In this document: piece by piece, positions 51,717-60,931 of the stretch | Position numbering within the stretch: the stretch's first letter is position 1 | How the letters are laid out: every line of letters starts with the position of its first letter | Assembly: GCF_016863435.1 (NCBI RefSeq) | Contig: NZ_BOOW01000029.1 | Coordinates: 62,001 to 126,000, forward strand | From: Sinosporangium siamense | Lineage (GTDB): Bacteria; Actinomycetota; Actinomycetes; Streptosporangiales; Streptosporangiaceae | DNA: 64,000 nucleotides | Direction of reading: 5' to 3' | Program-made: the position numbers and the translations under genes | The notes under the pieces: generated by a model | What the model saw: only the letters and a program-made list of their open reading frames with translations | Told to the model about the DNA's origin: nothing | The model's database searches: none

Positions 51717-52862
51717 ATGAACACACCGAAGCCGTTCACCGTCGACATCCCGCAGGCCGACCTCGACGAGCTGAACGACAGGCTCGCGCGCACCCGGTGG
51801 CCGGACGAGATCCCGGGCGCCGGCTGGTCCTACGGCGTCAACAGGGACTATCTGAAGGAGCTGGTGGACTATTGGCGCACCGGATATGACTGGCGCAAGC
51901 ACGAGGCCCGCCTCAACGCGGTGCCGCAGTACACCACCGAGATCGACGGCCAGCGCCTCCACTTCCTGCACGCCAGATCACCCGAACCGGGCGCACTCCC
52001 GCTGATCGTCACCCACGGCTGGGTGAGCACCGTCTACGACTTCCTCGACATCATCGGCCCGCTCACCGACCCCCGGAGCTACGGCGGAGACCCGCGTGAC
52101 GCCTTCCACGTCGTGGCCCCCTCGGTGCCCGGCTACGCCTTCTCCGGCCCCACCACCGAGACCGGCTGGGGCGCGGCCCGCATCGCCCGCGCCTTCGCCG
52201 GGCTGATGGAACGCCTCGGCTACGACACATACGGCGCGCAGGGGGGCGACTTCGGCAGCATCCTGTCGCCCGAGCTTCCCCGGGTCGCCCCCGGCCACGT
52301 GGTCGGCGTGCACGTCAACGCCCTGGCCAACGCCTCGGTCGCCACCGCGCCCGGCGACCTGGACCGGCTCACCCCGGCCGAACGGGAGACCGCCGAACGT
52401 CACGCGGTCGATTGGGAGGGGAAGTCCGGCTATGCCGTACAGATGGGGACGCGGCCGCAGACGATCGCCTACTCGCTTAACGACTCACCGGCCGGGCAGC
52501 TCGCGTGGAACCTGGAGTGGCTTGTCGACTGGGACCCCACCAAGACCGGTCACACCCCCATCGACCGGGACACGATCCTCACCAACGTGACCATCTATTG
52601 GCTCACCCAGACGGCGGGCTCCGCCGCCCGCCTCTATTACGAAGCCGGCGCCGAAGGCTGGGGCGAGCGCCCCGAACCCACCGGGGTGCCGACCGGGGTG
52701 GCGAACTTCTACGGTGACGGGGCCATCAGGGGGCTCGCGGCGCTCTCGAACACGATCACCCACTGGACGGAGTATGCGGAGGGCGGGCATTTCGCCTCAC
52801 TCCAGGCACCTGACCTCTTGGTGTCGGACATCCGCACCTTCTTCCGCACTGTGCGGGGGTAG
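51717..52862 (+). CDS. Epoxide hydrolase (EHN, alpha/beta-hydrolase)
   Basis: 381 residues. N-terminal EHN domain (FTVDIPQADLDELNDRLARTRWPDEIPGAGWSYGVNRDYLKELVDYW), oxyanion HGW, nucleophile Asp in YGAQGGDFGS and C-terminal catalytic His in AEGGHFAS. Juvenile-hormone/microsomal-type enzymes hydrolyse epoxides to diols; this one's substrate is unknown. No ribosome site, and a perfect inverted repeat abuts the start. Confidence 0.88.
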   Translation: MNTPKPFTVDIPQADLDELNDRLARTRWPDEIPGAGWSYGVNRDYLKELVDYWRTGYDWRKHEARLNAVPQYTTEIDGQRLHFLHARSPEPGALPLIVTHGWVSTVYDFLDIIGPLTDPRSYGGDPRDAFHVVAPSVPGYAFSGPTTETGWGAARIARAFAGLMERLGYDTYGAQGGDFGSILSPELPRVAPGHVVGVHVNALANASVATAPGDLDRLTPAERETAERHAVDWEGKSGYAVQMGTRPQTIAYSLNDSPAGQLAWNLEWLVDWDPTKTGHTPIDRDTILTNVTIYWLTQTAGSAARLYYEAGAEGWGERPEPTGVPTGVANFYGDGAIRGLAALSNTITHWTEYAEGGHFASLQAPDLLVSDIRTFFRTVRG

Positions 52863-52883
52863 TGCTTTCGACCGGCCGAGTCG

Positions 52884-53435
52884 CTAGGCGCGCTCATAGC
52901 GGAGGAGGACTGTGCCCGAGGGGAAGGCACGGTGCTCGATCAGCCGCAACCCCACAGGCGCCGGCGGGAAGTAGGGCTTGCCGCCGCCCAGGATCACGGG
53001 GAACACAACAAGCCGGAACTCGTCCACCAGGTCCACCATCGAGGCCGCCAGCTGGGCACCGCCGATCTCCAGGGTGCCCGGAACCTCGCGCTTGAGCCGC
53101 TTGACCTCATCCACCGCGTCGGCGCTCCGCACGAGCCGGACGCCCTCGGGGACACATCGGAGTGTGTCGGAGAAGACGATGCGCGGGGTCGCGAAATAGA
53201 CCCGCGCGAACTCCGCCTCGACCTCCGACACATCCTCCTTGGCGGCGATCTCGGCCCAGGGGCCCTCCATCATCTCGAAGAGGCGCCGCCCGAACAGAAG
53301 CACCGCCGCGGCCTCCGTCTGCTCGTTGGCCGCCTGGTGCACGTCGTCGGCGGGCACGGAGAAGCCGATGCCACCCTCCGCGTCCTCGATGTAACCGTCG
53401 AGCGACACGTGCATGCTGTAAACGATCTTGCCCAT
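52884..53435 (-). CDS. Dihydrofolate reductase-like (RibD C-terminal) protein
   Basis: 183 residues from ATG 53435 (GGAAGG upstream). MGKIVYSMHVSLDGYIEDAEGGI start, LLFGRRLFEMMEGPW, TLEIGGAQLAASMVDLVDEFRLVVFPVILGGGKPYFP, the NADPH-binding GGG motif and the VLLRYE end match the small YyaP/RibD_C family of unknown substrate. Convergent with the epoxide hydrolase. Confidence 0.87.
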   Translation of the reverse strand: MGKIVYSMHVSLDGYIEDAEGGIGFSVPADDVHQAANEQTEAAAVLLFGRRLFEMMEGPWAEIAAKEDVSEVEAEFARVYFATPRIVFSDTLRCVPEGVRLVRSADAVDEVKRLKREVPGTLEIGGAQLAASMVDLVDEFRLVVFPVILGGGKPYFPPAPVGLRLIEHRAFPSGTVLLRYERA

Positions 53436-53885
53436 GGCCTGCCTGCCTTCCTCTCGCCTAAGCGCAAGCCACGAAGAGTAGCCGACCCCACCGATAAAAC
53501 CGCAGCTCCAACCACCACTGCCTCGCCAACGGCCCCGCAGCCGGGAACATCGGCAATCACGCCGTCGGCGCCGCGGGCCCTGCGACCGTGTCGGCAAAAT
53601 CGTGGGCAGACTGCCCCTCATGCGTTGAGTTCCCGCATCGGGCGGAACGGTCCGACGTCGACTCATCAAGGGGCCGGTGGTGCCGTCCGGCAGAGGGGGG
53701 CGTGGGGCCCCCGGCCGAGTCGTCGGTGACCTCGGGCGCGGGGGCGGGATCTTCGTTTCCCGCAAAACGAGTGATCGGGCTGCCCGGCCGCTCAGCGTCC
53801 TGTCGGGGCGGAGGTCCGGGCGGGGCCACGTGGCGAGACGTGGCCTGTGTGCGGCTTGGTTGTCCGTGGAGGGGGACTGAGGCCG
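53436..53885. other. No recognised gene
   Basis: A minus-strand frame down to 53557 reads as a Pro/Ala/Ser-rich disordered chain (APEVTDDSAGGPTPPSAGRH...) without domain or ribosome site. I cannot support it as a gene. Confidence 0.35.
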
Positions 53886-54092
53886 CTAGCCGGCCATATG
53901 CCGGTTGAGCGAGGCTCGCTGCACGAGCCGGAGCCCCGTCTCGACCAGCACCCAGCCCAGCCGTGCCTTCAGCCTGACGGTGACAGGCTCCAGCCTGGCG
54001 GACAGGTCTCGCGCCTTGCGCCATCGCAGCACGTTGTGCTGCAGCTCACGTGCTCGGCAACGATGCATCATCAGATATATCTCAGCGTCCAT
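53886..54092 (-). CDS. Small basic protein, unknown
   Basis: 68 residues: MDAEIYLMMHRCRARELQHN-VLRWRKARDLSARLEPVTVRLKARLGWVLVETGLRLVQRAS. An amphipathic, Arg-rich peptide of a type often seen in actinobacteria. The RLGWVLVETGLRLV part could associate with membranes. GGAGG-like AGAGGAGGGC precedes the ATG. Function unknown. Confidence 0.6.
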   Translation of the reverse strand: MDAEIYLMMHRCRARELQHNVLRWRKARDLSARLEPVTVRLKARLGWVLVETGLRLVQRASLNRHMAG

Positions 54093-54545
54093 AAAGCAGC
54101 CCTCCTCTCACGGTGGTTCACGTCCGGAACGGGAATCGGTACAGGTGCAGAGCGACGTGCTCGCGGTCCTCGGGTGTCGCCGGACTCTTGAGCTGCTCGG
54201 CCGTGCGCCTCCCACTTCCTCACCGGTTGGTGAATCTCCTCGCCGAGCCGGCGAAGCTCTGAGGTGGTCAGCCACGTCAGGTATTCGGAGCCGAAGGAGG
54301 CACTGCGCCACTCCTGCTCCCAGCCCGCCTGTGTGTCGAGGTAATTCTGATACATCTCACGGTGCTGGTGGAACGCGACGCGCGAGAAGCCGCGCGGTCC
54401 TCGGGGGACAGCTCGATGTCCCCCGCCCTCATGCTCTCCTCCAGGTGGGCCAGGGATGACGTGCCGGGGATCGCCAGGATGACGGGGGAGTGCCCCGGCA
54501 GCCATGCAAGGGCGGTCCGAGTACGGCTTGCGCCCTACCCGTCGC
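54093..54545 (-). pseudogene. Aldo/keto reductase tail joined to a regulator-like tail
   Basis: From ~54540 the minus strand reads TALAWLPGHSPVILAIPGTSSLAHLEESMRAGDIELSPEDRA, the C-terminus of an aldo/keto reductase. Near 54395 another frame takes over: SRVAFHQHREMYQNYLDTQAGWEQEWRSASFGSEYLTWLTTSELRRLGEEIH..., which resembles the C-terminal part of winged-helix regulators. Both lack N-termini. Two truncated genes seem to have been fused. Confidence 0.5.
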
Positions 54546-55050
54546 GGGTCAAGCGCCGTCCTGTACGGCGAAGCCGTGCAAGAGCGCCGCGGGTTCGCGC
54601 CCTGGCGGCGGGGCGGGCGTCGAAGACGGCATCCCGCGAGGCGGCCAACGAACATCGCGTGCAGGCCCTGATGCGCCTGGTTCCCTGCGGACTGGCCACC
54701 TCCGGGCACACCAGGTGGATGCGGAGGGCGAGCACCTACCTGTCGTCGCCCGGGCGCCCGCTTGAGCACGCGCGGGTGTGAATTCGCGGCGGGGGAGGAA
54801 TCGGGAACGCTGGAATTCCCGGTCTTCGGACCGGCCGGCTTTGCCGTACCGGCGGGAGAAAGCCCTACTTAAAGGGTGATGCGAAATCAGTGCTTTTCAG
54901 GGGAGCATTTGTGCGCGGTGCAGCAGGGGCGTGCCGCGCCCGTGGGGGAACCCTCCCCTCAAGGCAGGTGAGGAGAGGGTTCCCGTGCCGCCGGCGCCGC
55001 CCGGGAGACGCTGTGGTCAGGTGGCCAGCGGCTCTCCGGGCGACCGGCGG
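54546..55050. other. Intergenic region with a terminator hairpin
   Basis: No convincing frame. The inverted repeat GGGAACCCTC (54946-54955) / GAGGGTTCCC (54975-54984), extended by CTCA/TGAG, lies ~65 bases beyond the stop of the minus-strand chitinase-like gene and is its likely terminator. A short AT-rich tract sits at 54868-54900. Confidence 0.55.
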
Positions 55051-55947
55051 CTAGCAGTAAACGGGTTCGGCGAGGGGGACGCCGAGGGTTGCGGAGATGC
55101 TGTGGTAGAAGTTCACATATCTATTGATGCGAGGCGGGTCGCCGGCGGTGCACTCCGGGGTGCCCTTCAGGCTGCGGACCGTCTCGCCGAAGCCGTGCCC
55201 GCCGGTCATCGCCTCGTGCGGGGTCATCGTGCCGTGCCCCTTCTGAGTCGTCCACGCCCACACAGCGGTCGCCCAGGCGACCGACGGCTCCCGCTGTACC
55301 AAGCCGGGATTGTTGAGCAGGTCGATGCCGAGCGCGTCGCCCGCCGCCTTGTAGGCGGAGTTGTGGCTCAGCGCGAGGGCACCCCGCGGGTAGTAGGCGG
55401 AGCGGCCCGCCGGGCACCCGTACGGCTGAGCCTCGTCGCAGTATTGCGGGTAGCCGGCGGGGTCTGTGGCGTGGGTGAACGCCAGGCCGCCGGTCGCGTG
55501 GTAGACGTGGGCGAGGAAGGCGGCCGCCTCCTGCCGCGCGACGGTCTGGCCGCCCGTGGAGGTGAACGCCGGATAGGCGCTCAGCGCCGTGATCAGGCCC
55601 TGATAGGTGTAGAGCGCGTTGCGGTTCGGGAAGATCCGCTCGAACTCCGCCTCGCCGACGACGAACCCGCGGTCCTCGCAGGCTCCCTTGTCGATCCACA
55701 CGCCCGAGGAACCTCCGGGAGTGTTGTTCTTCGTCCACCACCTGGCCTGCCAGTTGCGGCCGCCGTGGGATGCGGTCAGCCCGCCGGTGTAGGCCCGGCC
55801 GGGGTTCCACGCCTCGGCGCAGACCGGGACGGGCGGTTCGGCGGCGGCTTTTCCGGCGGCGGCCGACGCCGCCGCGGGGAGGGCGGACGTCAGCCCGCCG
55901 GCGAGGGTTAAGAGGGCCAGGGTGGTCGCGATCCTACTTCTTAACAA
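55051..55947 (-). CDS. Secreted GH19 chitinase-like protein with altered active site
   Basis: 298 residues from TTG 55947, nine bases after AAAGGAGC. Signal peptide LLRSRIATTLALLTLAGGLTSALPAAASA. Residues ~40-85 are a CBM5/12-like chitin-binding module (AWNPGRAYTGGLTASHGGRNWQARWWTKNNTPG). The rest is a complete GH19 fold (FERIFPNRNALYTYQGLITA-LSAYPAF, YYPRGALALSHNSAYKAAGDAL, GHGFGETVRSLKGTPECTAG, RINRYVNFY). The general-acid Glu of the AFLAHVxHETGG motif is Ala here (HATGG), a single GAG-to-GCG change. It probably binds chitin rather than cutting it. ATG 55974 is an alternative start. Confidence 0.87.
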   Translation of the reverse strand: MLRSRIATTLALLTLAGGLTSALPAAASAAAGKAAAEPPVPVCAEAWNPGRAYTGGLTASHGGRNWQARWWTKNNTPGGSSGVWIDKGACEDRGFVVGEAEFERIFPNRNALYTYQGLITALSAYPAFTSTGGQTVARQEAAAFLAHVYHATGGLAFTHATDPAGYPQYCDEAQPYGCPAGRSAYYPRGALALSHNSAYKAAGDALGIDLLNNPGLVQREPSVAWATAVWAWTTQKGHGTMTPHEAMTGGHGFGETVRSLKGTPECTAGDPPRINRYVNFYHSISATLGVPLAEPVYC

Positions 55948-56675
55948 TTGTTCAGCTCCTTTGTGGTACGCCATCGCATTAAGCCGCGACGGATCGACTT
56001 CACGGCATGGCGAACTAGACATCCAGCTAAATACCGTGAATTCGACGACAATTAATCCGACACGGATCATCCACGTCAATAGACATGGTTAAGCGTTGTG
56101 CATAAACGATTACTGCCGCTTGTGCCGCGTTTGTCACCAGACCGGACGGCGGACCATGCTGCGCGGCCCCAGCGGGCGCGGGGCCGGCTCGACCTCCAGC
56201 ACCCGGCGCCACAGCAGGTGGTCCCCACCCGGTGGGTAGCGGAGCCCGCGAGATCGGGAACGTGGAGCGGCTGACGTCTGGCAGGCCCGGAACCCGGCGG
56301 GTAGGCAAGACGGGGGTTGGGCCGTGCCGCCGGAGGAGGAGTGTGGAGCGCGGTCCGGTGCTCCCGTGCGGTGGCCTCGTCAGACGGCCTTGACCACGGT
56401 GCCGGCGCCTTCGGGCGCGGACACCTCGCCGGCGGGTGCCGTGGTGTGGGTGACGAGGGTGTGCAGGAGCGTGGTGGTGCCGGTCAGGGCCCCCTCGGCG
56501 GCGTGGGGCCGTCCGCCCGGGCACCATAGCCGAAACGAACATATAACCTGTTCGAGAAACTGATCTTCAAACATCAAACATGTTCGTTGGCATGGGACGT
56601 TTGCTTCGAGTCGCTCGCCCGCGCCCGGACCCCGCCCCTGACCTGAAACCGCAGGAACCCGGAGGAACCCCCGCC
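55948..56675. other. Long intergenic region, no firm gene
   Basis: AT-rich near 56000-56110 (chitinase-like gene promoter side). Around 56530-56585, CGAACA-N7-TGTTCG and a further ATGTTCG form a dyad ahead of the HAD gene. A minus-strand frame 56380-56577 has a protein-like tail (TGTTTLLHTLVTHTTAPAGEVSAPEGAGTVVKAV) that may be a gene remnant. Nothing more can be supported. Confidence 0.4.
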
Positions 56676-57299
56676 GTGTCCACCGCCCGACGAATCGTGC
56701 TGTTCGACCTCTTCGGTGTCATCGCCCTCCACCAACGTCCGGGCACCTTGGCGGCGATGGCCGCCCGGTTCGACGCACCCGCGGACGCCTTCGCCGAGGC
56801 GTACTGGGCGTGCCGCCCGCCTTACGACACCGCGCAACAGTCCGCGTCCGAGTACTGGGCGACCGTGCTGCGGCGGCTGTCACTTCCCGTAGACGCCGAC
56901 ACGATCGAGGAACTACGGCTCGCCGACATCGACAGCTGGTCACGCGTCGACGACCGCATGGTCGCCTACGTGCAGTCTCTGCAAGACCTCACCGAGGTCG
57001 CCCTGCTGTCCAACATCGCCGCAGACCACGCGGACGCCTTCCTCGCCGCACACCCCTGGCTGCGGAACCTGGACCACGTCGCTCTCTCCGGAAAGATCAA
57101 CGCGGCGAAACCGGATCCGGCGGCGTTCCACCACTGTGTTGTCGCCATGCAGGCGACACCCGCCGACTTCCTCTTCGTCGACGACCGCGAAGAGAACGTG
57201 CACGCAGCGCATGCCATGGGCATGCGCGGGCACGTCTTCACCCGGCTCGACGAACTGACACCCGTCGTCGAGACCTGGCTGCATGCCGATTCGGCATGA
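56676..57299 (+). CDS. HAD-family hydrolase
   Basis: 207 residues from GTG 56676, GGAGG ten bases upstream. Motif I is FDLFGVI: the nucleophile Asp is present, and the usual second Asp two residues on is Phe, as in YihX-like members. Motif II LLSNIA, motif III Lys in KINAAKPDP and motif IV FLFVDDREENVHAA are complete. It probably dephosphorylates a sugar phosphate or related metabolite. Alone in its direction, after the dyad at ~56535. Confidence 0.85.
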   Translation: MSTARRIVLFDLFGVIALHQRPGTLAAMAARFDAPADAFAEAYWACRPPYDTAQQSASEYWATVLRRLSLPVDADTIEELRLADIDSWSRVDDRMVAYVQSLQDLTEVALLSNIAADHADAFLAAHPWLRNLDHVALSGKINAAKPDPAAFHHCVVAMQATPADFLFVDDREENVHAAHAMGMRGHVFTRLDELTPVVETWLHADSA

Positions 57300-57427
57300 C
57301 CACCACGAACTCCCACCGCCGACGAGGCCCACCTCACCGAGATGCTCCCTGACACATCGCCAGAAAAGTCACTGAAGGTAATACCCTCGACACTTTCCGG
57401 AGTATGGAAAGAGGGGGCGCCCACCCC

Positions 57428-58432
57428 CTACCTGCGAGTAGGGAGGTCGTCGGCGAAGGCCAGGCGGCCGAGGGCCTCGCGCTGGAACACCGACAGGCGG
57501 TCCGTCCTCGGGCCCAGGCCGTAGTGCTCGGGACCGACCCGCCGCAGCGCGACAGGGTCGCCCAGCCCCGGGTGCTCGCCGGCGACGCGAAGAGCCGACT
57601 CGACCCGATCCACCCCCCACCCGAGGGCGCGGGCGAGCGCCCCGGCCGAGAGCGGCACCCCGGCGTGGGCCAGGGCCGCGAGCACCGTCATGGCGTCGTC
57701 CGCCGCGGGCACGAACTCGACCCCGCTCGACGCCTCGACCTTGTTCATCATGTCGATGCCGCTCGTCATGTCGGCGCTGAGGCGGGCGAAGAAGCGGGCC
57801 ATGTGATCGAGCCGGGCTCCCGCCTGTGTGGCGGGGCCGAGGATGCCGGCGCCGCGCCGCGCCACGTCCGCCCACGACCCGTGGGCGTTGGCGGTCGTCA
57901 GCAGCGACTGAAACCACACGTCGTCGTCGACGAGGTAACGCTCCCGCCGCTGCCGGGTGGTGCGCTCACGCCGCACGAGCTCCACCCCCTCCAGGTAGGT
58001 GACGGCCTTGGACACCGACGCGGGACTGACCCCCAGATGCCGCACGAGCTCGGCCGCGGTGAGGCCGCCCGAGTCGGTGACGAACAACCGGGCGAGCACG
58101 CGGGCCGCCATCCGCGGCAGGCCCGCCTTCCCCATCAGGCCCGCGAACAGTTCGGCGTACTCACGCACGGCTCCCGGATCGCGCCCGTGATCCCCGTCGC
58201 CGCCGGGCGGCGGCGACGGCGAGACGGGCCTGTCCCTGCGGGCGCGCCACCCGGTGGCGTGGTGGGCGTGGGCGGCGCGGTATCCGGCGGCCCCGCCGTT
58301 GCGGGCCACCTCGCGGCTCACGGTCGAAGTGGGCCTGCCCAGCCGCCTGGCGATCTCGGCGAACCCGGCGCCCTCCGCCAGTCCCGCCGCGATCTGCTCG
58401 CGCTCCTGCCGACTCAGCCTGCCTCCGGGCAT
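57428..58432 (-). CDS. Regulator with HTH_38 and MarR/GbsR-like domains
   Basis: 334 residues from ATG 58432 (GGGAGGAGG upstream). Residues ~5-50 are an HTH_38 motif like that of IS30 transposases (GRLSRQEREQIAAGLAEGAGFAEIARRLGRPTSTVSREVARNGG). Residues ~100-200 are a MarR/GbsR winged helix (LPRMAARVLARLFVTDSGGLTAAELVRHLGVSPASVSKAVTYLEGVELVRRER). The C-terminus adds a further winged-helix-like domain. Divergent from the ABC exporter and most likely its repressor via TTGCAACG sites. Confidence 0.85.
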   Translation of the reverse strand: MPGGRLSRQEREQIAAGLAEGAGFAEIARRLGRPTSTVSREVARNGGAAGYRAAHAHHATGWRARRDRPVSPSPPPGGDGDHGRDPGAVREYAELFAGLMGKAGLPRMAARVLARLFVTDSGGLTAAELVRHLGVSPASVSKAVTYLEGVELVRRERTTRQRRERYLVDDDVWFQSLLTTANAHGSWADVARRGAGILGPATQAGARLDHMARFFARLSADMTSGIDMMNKVEASSGVEFVPAADDAMTVLAALAHAGVPLSAGALARALGWGVDRVESALRVAGEHPGLGDPVALRRVGPEHYGLGPRTDRLSVFQREALGRLAFADDLPTRR

Positions 58433-58473
58433 GTGCGCCTCCTCCCGCCGGGTGTGCATTAACCATCAGGTCA

Positions 58474-58526
58474 TTGCAACGACGGCATGTCATGCGTTGC
58501 ATTACCAGCCAATGCCATTGCAACGT
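58474..58526. promoter_or_regulatory. Three ATTGCAACG half-sites, 22 bases apart
   Basis: ATTGCAACG at 58474-58482, CGTTGCATT (inverted, one mismatch) at 58496-58504 and ATTGCAACG at 58518-58526. Start-to-start spacing is exactly 22 bases each time, i.e. two helical turns. They sit between the regulator and the ABC genes. Confidence 0.75.
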
Positions 58527-58654
58527 TTTCCCTGATAACCCACCATAAAGCCCGTGAACACCCTTCGATTTCATTGAGAGGCCGTGAAACGCAACTTAGC
58601 CTTCCTAAATGCCCCACCAGGGGTGAAGCAAACAACAGACTGAAGGCGAAACCT

Positions 58655-59614
58655 ATGACGATGACCGCGCTCGAGGTCGAAGGGCTGCGCATGCGCTACG
58701 GCCCCCACGACGTCCTGCACGGCGTGACCTTCCACGCCCGCCCCGGAGAGGTGCTGGCGCTGCTCGGCCCCAACGGCGCGGGAAAGACCTCGACCGTCGA
58801 GATCCTCGAAGGTTTCCGGGCCCGCTCCGGCGGCCACGTCCGCGTGCTCGGCACCGACCCCGCACACGGCGGGGAACGGTGGCGGGCCCGGCTCGGCATC
58901 GTGCTGCAATCCTGGCGCGACCACGGCAAATGGCGGGTGCGCGAACTCCTCTCCCACCTCGGCTCCTACTACGCCGCCTACTCCACCGACCGCATCCGCC
59001 GCCCCTGGGACGCCGACGACCTCATCGAGGCGGTCGGCCTCAACGCTCAGGCCGGCAAGAAGATCAAAACCCTGTCCGGCGGCCAGCGCCGCCGCCTCGA
59101 CGTCGCGATCGGCGTCGTCGGCCGCCCCGAACTCCTCTTCCTCGACGAACCCACCGCGGCGTTCGACCCGCGCGCCCGGCACGAGTTCCACGACCTCGTG
59201 CGCGGCCTCGCCGCGACCGGCGAGACCACCATCCTGCTCACCACCCACGACCTTGAGGAGGCGGAGAAACTCGCCCACCGCATCGTCATCCTGAGCGGCG
59301 GACGCATCATCGCCGACGGCACCTCCGCCGAACTGGCCCGCCGCATCGCCGGCGAGGACGAGGTCCGCTGGACCGTCGACGGCCAACGCTTCACCCGCAA
59401 GACCACCGAGTCGACCGCGTTCGTCCGCGGCCTCTTCGCGGAGTACGGCGAAGCCGTCGAAGCCCTGGAAGTCCACCGCGCGTCACTGGAGCAGACCTAC
59501 CTGGCCCTGGTCCACAAGGCCGAGACACCCGACACCGGCCCAGCCGAGCCCGAGGAAACGAACCCCGCGGCAATCCGATCAGTGGGCAAACACAAGGAAG
59601 CGAACGGCCGATGA
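58655..59614 (+). CDS. ABC transporter ATP-binding protein (drug-export type)
   Basis: 319 residues. Walker A LLGPNGAGKTSTVEIL, Q-loop IVLQSW, signature LSGGQRRRLDVAI, Walker B LLFLDEPTAAFDPRARHEF, H-loop LLTTHDLEEAEKLA, and the C-terminal DrrA-type extension. It pairs with the overlapping permease. Likely exports a hydrophobic compound, perhaps the ligand of the divergent regulator. Confidence 0.92.
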   Translation: MTMTALEVEGLRMRYGPHDVLHGVTFHARPGEVLALLGPNGAGKTSTVEILEGFRARSGGHVRVLGTDPAHGGERWRARLGIVLQSWRDHGKWRVRELLSHLGSYYAAYSTDRIRRPWDADDLIEAVGLNAQAGKKIKTLSGGQRRRLDVAIGVVGRPELLFLDEPTAAFDPRARHEFHDLVRGLAATGETTILLTTHDLEEAEKLAHRIVILSGGRIIADGTSAELARRIAGEDEVRWTVDGQRFTRKTTESTAFVRGLFAEYGEAVEALEVHRASLEQTYLALVHKAETPDTGPAEPEETNPAAIRSVGKHKEANGR

Positions 59615-60459
59615 ACCCCACCGCCATAGCGATCCGGACGGGCGTGGCCCGGGGCCTGGTCGAACTGCGCCAGTCCTTCACCAACGGCGCCGACCTGTGG
59701 GGCCACTTCTTCTGGCCGCTGCTGATGCTGACCGTCATGTTCTTCGTCCGCGACACCGAGTTCGGCTCCAGCGGACTGCTGCTCGGCACTCTGGCGCTGC
59801 CCAGCATCCTCGGGATGAACGTCGCCCTGGCCATGGTCAGCATGAGCCAGTCCCTCACCGCCGACCGCGAGGACGGCACCCTGCTCCGCGCCAAGGCCAC
59901 CCCGCACGGCATGCCCGCCTACCTCATCAGCAAGATCATCTCCGTGGGCGGCGGCGGCATCGGCGACCTGGCCATCTTCCTGATCCCCGGCATGTTCATC
60001 GTCTCCGGCCTCGCGACCGGCACCGTCGGCTCGTGGCTGACCGTCCTGTGGGTGCTCGCCCTGGGCATGATCGCCTCCCTTCCGATCGGCGCCGTCCTCG
60101 GCTCCCTCTTCACCACCGCCCGCGCCCAGGGCATCATCACCCTGCCCGTCCTGGCCCTGATCGGCATCTCCGGCATCTTCTACCCCCTCACCTCACTCCC
60201 CGAGTGGGTCCAGGTGATCGCCCAGATCTTCCCCTTCTACTGGCTCGGCCTCGGCATGCGCTCAGCCCTCCTCCCCGACGCCGCGGTAGCCGTCGAGATC
60301 GGCGAATCCTGGCGCCACCTGGAAACGGTCGGCGTCCTCGGCGCCTGGGCCCTACTCGGCCTCCTCGCGGCTCCCGCCGTACTCCGCCACATGGCCCGCC
60401 GCGAATCCGGCTCAACCGTCGCCGCCCGCCGCGAACGCGCCTTGCAACGCGTCGGCTGA
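59611..60459 (+). CDS. ABC-2 type permease
   Basis: 282 residues, six transmembrane helices (FFWPLLMLTVMFFV, LALPSILGMNVALAMVSMS, FLIPGMFIVSGLA, LTVLWVLALGMIASLPIGAVLGSLF, GIITLPVLALIGISGIFYPLTSLPEWV, LGAWALLGLLAAPAVL). LTADREDGTLLRAKATP and the FYPLTSLP turn are ABC-2/DrrB landmarks. ATGA overlap with the ATPase gene. Confidence 0.9.
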   Translation: MNPTAIAIRTGVARGLVELRQSFTNGADLWGHFFWPLLMLTVMFFVRDTEFGSSGLLLGTLALPSILGMNVALAMVSMSQSLTADREDGTLLRAKATPHGMPAYLISKIISVGGGGIGDLAIFLIPGMFIVSGLATGTVGSWLTVLWVLALGMIASLPIGAVLGSLFTTARAQGIITLPVLALIGISGIFYPLTSLPEWVQVIAQIFPFYWLGLGMRSALLPDAAVAVEIGESWRHLETVGVLGAWALLGLLAAPAVLRHMARRESGSTVAARRERALQRVG

Positions 60460-60931
60460 CCCCATCGGCACCGCGTCGAGAGAACCTGCTGCCCTGATTT
60501 GCCGGCGGACCGTCCGCATTCCGGGGCGTCGCGGATCTGCGGCCGGCGAAGTGCCGAGTTCTTTCCCCCTCAAAAGGGCTGGGCTGCGGACAGGATCGAG
60601 CGCGTGAAGTTCGGCCGGGTGGTGTGTCTGCGACCACCTAGGCCGGTCGACGGCGGCCGCTGCCGGCGCGACTGTGACACAACCATGACACGGCGCGAAC
60701 GAGGCGGGGACGCGGCGGGCCGACAGTGGACGAGGTCGACCGGCGAGCGGGTTACAGCGCGTGGCGCGAAGCAATCCGGGTGCCCGCATCGGGACGACGC
60801 TGTGCGGCCCGGTGGCCCCGGGAGCACGGCGTCGCCCTCATCAAGCAGGGCGAGACGAACCGACCGGAGCCGCTGTGACCGTCCGCCGGGACAGAACGTT
60901 ACGACGAAGGCGATCACTAGAGGGAGAAGGC
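60460..60931. other. Intergenic region with a stable hairpin
   Basis: About 470 bases without a supported gene. At 60612-60645 CGGCCGGGTGGT pairs with ACCACC-TA-GGCCG, a candidate terminator or 5' structure. CTGTGACACAACCATGACACG near 60676 holds short repeats. Confidence 0.45.

Noticed and set aside
60612-60645. Riboswitch ahead of the Tat-exported protein
   Set aside because: Only a simple hairpin is visible; no conserved aptamer core recognised.
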